Below are positions 60,578 to 64,000 of a stretch of 64,000 nucleotides of DNA, piece by piece (the first letter of the stretch is position 1; each line of letters starts with the position of its first letter). Source of the stretch: Geodermatophilus tzadiensis (GTDB lineage Bacteria > Actinomycetota > Actinomycetes > Mycobacteriales > Geodermatophilaceae). The stretch lies in assembly GCF_003002915.1 (NCBI RefSeq), contig NZ_PVTG01000002.1:62001-126000 (forward strand), written 5' to 3'. The position numbers were made by a program, and so were the translations under genes. The notes under the pieces were generated by a model. It did no database searches. It was not told where the DNA came from and worked only from the letters and a program-made list of their open reading frames with translations.

Positions 60578-61750
60578 TCAGCCGCGGGTGGCGAGCACCG
60601 CCGAGTACACCTGCACGGTCTGCTGCGCGATCGCCGGCCAGCCGAACTCGGACAGCACCCGCTCGCGGCCGGAGGCACCCATCGCCGCGGCCCGCGCCGG
60701 GTCGTGCAGCAGCTCGGTGACCCGCGCGGCGAGGCCGGCCTCGAACGCGGCGACGTCGTCGGGGTCGTAGGGGACCAGCAGGCCGGTGACGCCGTCGGCG
60801 ACGACCTCCGGGATCCCGCCGACCGCGCTGGCGACCACGGCGGTGCCGCAGGCGGCGGCCTCGAGGTTGACGATCCCCAGGGGCTCGTAGACCGAGGGGA
60901 CGACGAACACCGTGGCGCCGGTGATCAGCGGCACCAGCTGCTCGCGCGGCAGCATGGCCTCGATCCACACGACGCCCGGCCGGCGGGCCTGCAGCTCGGC
61001 CACCGCGTCGGCGACCTGCTGCCGCTCGGCCGGGGTGTCCGCGGCGCCGGCGCACAGCACCAGCCCGGCGTCGGGCGGCAGCTGCTCGGCCGCCCGGAGC
61101 AGGTGGACGACGCCCTTCTGCCGGGTGATCCGGCCGACGAACAGCGCGTACGGCCGGTCGGGGTCCACCCCGAGGGAGCGGACGACGTCGGGCGCGGGCG
61201 TGGGCCGGTAGGCCTCGGCGTCGACCCCGTTGCCGACGACGTGCACCCGGGCCGGGTCGAGGTCGGGATAGGCGTCGAGCACGTCGGCGCGCATGCCGTT
61301 GCTGACCGCGATCACGCCGTCGGCGGCCAGGTAGGCGGTGCGCTCCACCCAGGAGGACAGCCGGTAGCCGCCACCCAGCTGGTCGGCCTTCCACGGACGG
61401 CGCGGCTCCAGGGAGTGGGCGGTCACCACGTGCGGGACGCCGTGCACCAGCGAGGCCAGCAGGCCGGCGCCGTTGGCGTACCAGGTGTGGCTGTGCACCA
61501 GGTCGACCGTGGACAGGGCCGCGGCCATCTCGACGTCGGTGCCCAGCGCCTGCAGCGCGCCGTTGGCTCCGGCCAGGCCCGGCGGCACCGCCCACGCGAT
61601 CGCGTCGGCGCGCGGGGCGCCGAAGCAGTGCACGTCGAGGTCCGGCCCGGCGGGCAGCGAGCGCAGCGCCGCCACGAGGTGCTCGACGTGCACCCCGGCA
61701 CCGCCGTAGACGTCCGGGGGCCACTCACGGGTGACGATGCCGATGCGCAC
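60578..61750 (-). CDS. glgA: Glycogen/maltose-1-phosphate synthase (GT4)
   Basis: A 390-residue retaining glycosyltransferase of family 4. In actinobacteria this gene, divergent from glgC, encodes the enzyme called GlgA or GlgM, which uses ADP-glucose to extend glycogen or to make maltose-1-phosphate. The start [29 protein letters not shown] and the nucleotide-sugar site [15 protein letters not shown] with the late [20 protein letters not shown] are typical. GTG at 61750 has a TAGGGT hexamer at -12, suggesting a leaderless transcript. It uses the product of GlgC encoded opposite. Confidence 0.92.
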   Translation of the reverse strand: MRIGIVTREWPPDVYGGAGVHVEHLVAALRSLPAGPDLDVHCFGAPRADAIAWAVPPGLAGANGALQALGTDVEMAAALSTVDLVHSHTWYANGAGLLASLVHGVPHVVTAHSLEPRRPWKADQLGGGYRLSSWVERTAYLAADGVIAVSNGMRADVLDAYPDLDPARVHVVGNGVDAEAYRPTPAPDVVRSLGVDPDRPYALFVGRITRQKGVVHLLRAAEQLPPDAGLVLCAGAADTPAERQQVADAVAELQARRPGVVWIEAMLPREQLVPLITGATVFVVPSVYEPLGIVNLEAAACGTAVVASAVGGIPEVVADGVTGLLVPYDPDDVAAFEAGLAARVTELLHDPARAAAMGASGRERVLSEFGWPAIAQQTVQVYSAVLATRG

Positions 61751-61756
61751 GCGGTC

Positions 61757-61762
61757 ACCCTA
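61757..61762 (-). promoter_or_regulatory. Putative -10 hexamer for glgA
   Basis: TAGGGT on the minus strand lies exactly 12 bases before the GTG at 61750. Confidence 0.5.
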
Positions 61763-61810
61763 GGGGGACCGGCCGCGCCGGGTCAGGTCACGCCGGACGC
61801 CCGCAACGGC

Positions 61811-61816
61811 TACGTT
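61811..61816 (+). promoter_or_regulatory. Putative -10 hexamer for glgC
   Basis: TACGTT lies exactly 12 bases before the ATG at 61823; no Shine-Dalgarno is present, so the transcript is probably leaderless. Confidence 0.5.
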
Positions 61817-61822
61817 CGCTCC

Positions 61823-63043
61823 ATGCGTGGCGGTCCCCGGGTGCTCGGCATCGTCCTGGCTGGTGGAGAGGGCAAGCGACTGGCCCCCCTGACCCAGGAC
61901 CGGGCCAAACCGGCGGTGCCCTTCGGCGGCAACTACCGGCTCATCGACTTCGTCCTGTCCAACCTGGTGAACGCCGAGATCCGGCAGATCGCCGTGCTCA
62001 CCCAGTACAAGAGCCACAGCCTCGACCGGCACATCACCACGACGTGGCGGATGTCGAACCTGCTGGGCAACTACGTCACCCCGGTGCCGGCCCAGCAGCG
62101 GCTCGGCCCGCGCTGGTACACCGGCAGCGCCGACGCGATCCTGCAGAGCCTCAACCTCATCTACGACGCGCGGCCCGACATCGTCGTCGTCTTCGGCGCC
62201 GACCACGTCTACCGGATGGACCCGGGCCAGATGATCGACCAGCACCTGCAGACCGGGGCGGGCGTGACCATCGCCGGCCTGCGCGTGCCGCGCCGCGAGG
62301 CGACCGAGTTCGGCGTCATCGACGCCGACGCCGGGGGCAAGGTGCGCGGCTTCCTGGAGAAGCCGGCCGACCCGCCGGGGCTGCCGGACTCCCCGGAGGA
62401 GTCCTTCGCCTCCATGGGCAACTACGTCTTCTCCACCGACGCGCTGCTGGAGGCCCTGCGCACCGACGCGGAGGACGCCGACTCGGCGCACGACATGGGC
62501 GGCTCGATCATGCCGATGCTGGCCGCTGCCGGGGCGGCCTACGTCTACGACTTCTCGACCAACATCGTCCCGGGCGCCAGCGAGCGCGACCACGGCTACT
62601 GGCGCGACGTGGGGACCATCGACTCCTACTTCGACGCGCACATGGACCTGGTCTCGGTCACCCCCGTCTTCAACCTCTACAACGACCGCTGGCCGATCCT
62701 CACCCTGCCGCCGCAGCAGCCGCCGGCGAAGTTCGTGCTCGGCGGCCGCGCCGAGGAGTCGATGGTCAGCGCCGGCGCGATCATCGGCGGCGGGTCGGTG
62801 CACAACTCGGTGATCTCGCCGGGGGTGCGGGTCGACCGCGGCGCGCGGGTCGAGGACAGCGTGCTCATGGACGGCGTCGTCGTCGGCGAGGGCGCCTACG
62901 TGCGCCGCGCGATCCTCGACAAGAACGTGGTCGTCCCGCCGTGGGCGCGCATCGGCGTCGAGACGGTCGCGGACAAGGAGCACTACCACGTCAGCGCCGG
63001 CGGGGTGACCGTCCTGGGCAAGGGCGTCCGCGCCTTCGTCTGA
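61823..63043 (+). CDS. glgC: Glucose-1-phosphate adenylyltransferase
   Basis: A 406-residue ADP-glucose pyrophosphorylase, the committed step of glycogen synthesis. The N-terminal [28 protein letters not shown] is the nucleotidyltransferase motif, [13 protein letters not shown] and [12 protein letters not shown] follow, and a C-terminal beta-helix (INNSVI-like repeats: [23 protein letters not shown]) carries allosteric sites. It is divergent from glgA with 72 bases between. ATG at 61823. Confidence 0.95.
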   Translation: MRGGPRVLGIVLAGGEGKRLAPLTQDRAKPAVPFGGNYRLIDFVLSNLVNAEIRQIAVLTQYKSHSLDRHITTTWRMSNLLGNYVTPVPAQQRLGPRWYTGSADAILQSLNLIYDARPDIVVVFGADHVYRMDPGQMIDQHLQTGAGVTIAGLRVPRREATEFGVIDADAGGKVRGFLEKPADPPGLPDSPEESFASMGNYVFSTDALLEALRTDAEDADSAHDMGGSIMPMLAAAGAAYVYDFSTNIVPGASERDHGYWRDVGTIDSYFDAHMDLVSVTPVFNLYNDRWPILTLPPQQPPAKFVLGGRAEESMVSAGAIIGGGSVHNSVISPGVRVDRGARVEDSVLMDGVVVGEGAYVRRAILDKNVVVPPWARIGVETVADKEHYHVSAGGVTVLGKGVRAFV

Positions 63044-63044
63044 C

Positions 63045-63117
63045 GGACCCCCGTGCCCCCCGACCCTCGCTCCGCTCGGGCCGGGTCCCTGCACGAGGGC
63101 CGTTCCAGCACGTCACC
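63045..63117. repeat. 73-bp dispersed structured repeat, copy 2
   Basis: Starts two bases after the glgC stop and matches positions 599-671 at 62 of 73 positions without gaps. GACCC pairs with GGGTC around CTCGCTCCGCTC, and CCCT with AGGG. It extends over the likely 5' end of the next gene, where a GTG inside it (63053) opens the reading frame. Confidence 0.75.
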
Positions 63118-63610
63118 GTTGGTCGTCACGCTCCTGCTGGGGGCGGAGGCGCAGGAGCGGTTCGACCGGCTGCGGGCCGAGCACTTCCCGGCCGACCGCA
63201 ACCACCTCGCGGCGCACGTCACGCTGTTCCACGCGCTGCCGGGGGAGGAGCGGGCCACCGTCGACGCGGCGCTGGCCACCGTCGCCGCGCGTCCGCCGTT
63301 CGACGTCGCGGTGACCGGAGTGCAACTGCTCGGCCGCGGCGTGGCCTACCGGCTGGCCGCCCCGGAGCTCTCCGCGCTGCACGGGGAACTGGCCGCGGAG
63401 TTCGACCCGTGGCTGACCCGGCAGGACCGCCAGCGGCTCTCGGCGCACGTCACCGTGCAGAACAAGGTGGAGCCGGAGCGGGCCCGCGCGCTGCGCGACC
63501 GGCTCGAGGCCGGGTTCGCCCCGCACGCGGTCCCCGCCCGCGGGCTGGGGCTGTGGCGCTACCTGGGCGGCCCGTGGGAGCCGCTGGCCGAGCACCCGTT
63601 CTCGGGCTGA
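63053..63610 (+). CDS. 2'-5' RNA ligase family protein
   Basis: A 2H-phosphoesterase-type protein, up to 185 residues. The two H-x-T/S motifs are AAHVTLFHALPG and SAHVTVQNKVEP, the marks of the 2'-5' RNA ligase/LigT group that acts on 2'-5' or cyclic phosphate RNA ends. The domain begins near residue 23 (VVTLLLGAEAQERFDRL). The GTG at 63053 lies inside a dispersed repeat that would supply 22 foreign residues; TTG at 63119, just before the domain, may be the true start. Neither has a clear ribosome-binding site. It converges on the methyltransferase gene with six bases between. Confidence 0.78.
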   Translation: MPPDPRSARAGSLHEGRSSTSPLVVTLLLGAEAQERFDRLRAEHFPADRNHLAAHVTLFHALPGEERATVDAALATVAARPPFDVAVTGVQLLGRGVAYRLAAPELSALHGELAAEFDPWLTRQDRQRLSAHVTVQNKVEPERARALRDRLEAGFAPHAVPARGLGLWRYLGGPWEPLAEHPFSG

Positions 63611-63616
63611 CCGGCC

Positions 63617-64000
63617 TCAGGACCGGCGGGTGGCGACCAGCAGGCCCGCGCCGATCGGCAGGACGGCGGAGGTCAGCTCCTCGTCCTCGCGGACGCTGCG
63701 CGCCAGCTCCCGCCAGGCGACGGTGTCGGCGTCGCGGGCCGCGCGGTCGCCGATCCGGTCGCCGGCCAGCAGGCCGTGGCAGGTGAGCGTGCCGCCGGGG
63801 CGGACCAGCCCGACCAGCGCGGCGAGGTGCGCGGCGTACTCGGTCGGCGGGCCGGCGCAGGCCACCAGGTCGTAGGCGCCGGGGGACAGCCGCGGCAGCA
63901 CCTCGGCCGGGGTGCCGAAGATCAGCCGGGTGCGGCCCGCGGGGACGCCGGCGTCGGCGAGCGCCTGGCGGGCGGCGCGCAGCTGGGCGGGGTCGGTGTC
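63617..64000 (-). CDS. O-methyltransferase family protein (partial, cut by window end)
   Basis: The C-terminal 127 residues of a class I SAM-dependent O-methyltransferase, running past the right edge of the window. The visible part has DTDPAQLRAARQALADAG, then GTPAEVLPRL, YDLVACAGPPTEYAAHLAAL, VRPGGTLTCHGLL and a late segment AWRELARSVREDEELTSAVLPIGAGLLVATRRS. In related enzymes the YDLV strand is followed by D-A-D that binds metal; here it is C-A-G-P-P, so metal-dependent catechol methylation is doubtful. The start is outside the window. Confidence 0.75.
   Translation of the reverse strand, partial: DTDPAQLRAARQALADAGVPAGRTRLIFGTPAEVLPRLSPGAYDLVACAGPPTEYAAHLAALVGLVRPGGTLTCHGLLAGDRIGDRAARDADTVAWRELARSVREDEELTSAVLPIGAGLLVATRRS

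Overview
The window is very GC-rich DNA with dense, often overlapping genes, many GTG starts and few gaps. The gene content points to an actinobacterium: mycothiol deacetylase MshB, DUF3117, actinobacterial FdxA, an HNH/DUF222 (13E12-type) pair, the glgA/glgC divergent pair, CrtA-like and CrtI-like carotenoid enzymes, and a spore photoproduct lyase relative in a bacterium with no sign of endospore genes. I infer the family Geodermatophilaceae (Blastococcus/Modestobacter/Geodermatophilus type). That is an inference from gene content, not a measured placement. I see no rRNA, tRNA, CRISPR array, insertion sequence or prophage; the window looks chromosomal.

Layout. 0-4.3 kb: small metabolic and unknown genes (GNAT, CrtA-like monooxygenase, FNT transporter, serine hydrolase, DUF1801, DUF1990). 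4.3-8.4 kb: MMPL transporter, a HipA-like kinase coupled to DUF3037, and a pterin dehydratase. 8.4-13.4 kb: assimilatory sulfate reduction (cysH, a zinc-ribbon mini-protein, sulfite reductase with an upstream leader peptide, cysC, an Rrf2 regulator), then an SRPBCC-Nudix fusion and CsbD. 13.8-19.7 kb: a five-gene dipeptide/oligopeptide ABC operon with a large intercistronic hairpin and a strong terminator. 19.8-21.9 kb: mshB and neighbours. 22.0-29.9 kb: fdxA, then lysine/diaminopimelate genes dapC, dapD and dapE, interleaved with an alpha/beta hydrolase and a TrpB2-like enzyme, ending in a LOG protein.

29.9-36 kb: DivIVA-like and SRPBCC proteins, a CtaG-DUF2243 membrane pair, TfoX-like, an N-terminally shortened MerR, LysE and DMT transporters, and a frameshifted DUF222-HNH gene. 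36-39.7 kb: a large secreted protein with eight fibronectin III domains and a beta-propeller. 39.7-47.3 kb: DUF2064, tag, DUF3117, pepA, an unknown 483-residue protein, DUF4232, DinB and an intact DUF222-HNH gene. 47.3-54.6 kb: CrtI-like oxidoreductase, PAS-GAF-PP2C phosphatase, a spore photoproduct lyase relative, and an operon of multicopper oxidase, His-rich membrane protein and signal peptidase. 54.7-60.5 kb: two-component and GAF/PP2C signalling genes. 60.6-64 kb: glgA/glgC, a 2'-5' RNA ligase-like protein and a partial O-methyltransferase.

Two features recur. Many genes start immediately downstream of a TANNNT-like hexamer placed 12-14 bases before the start codon, as expected of leaderless actinobacterial transcripts. 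Neighbouring genes in operons often overlap by ATGA or GTGA, and once (dapC) apparently by CTGA. The most interesting regulatory signal is a 31-residue leader peptide ending near a Cys-Arg pair, with a hairpin abutting the Shine-Dalgarno of sulfite reductase. A 73-bp structured repeat occurs at both ends of the window.
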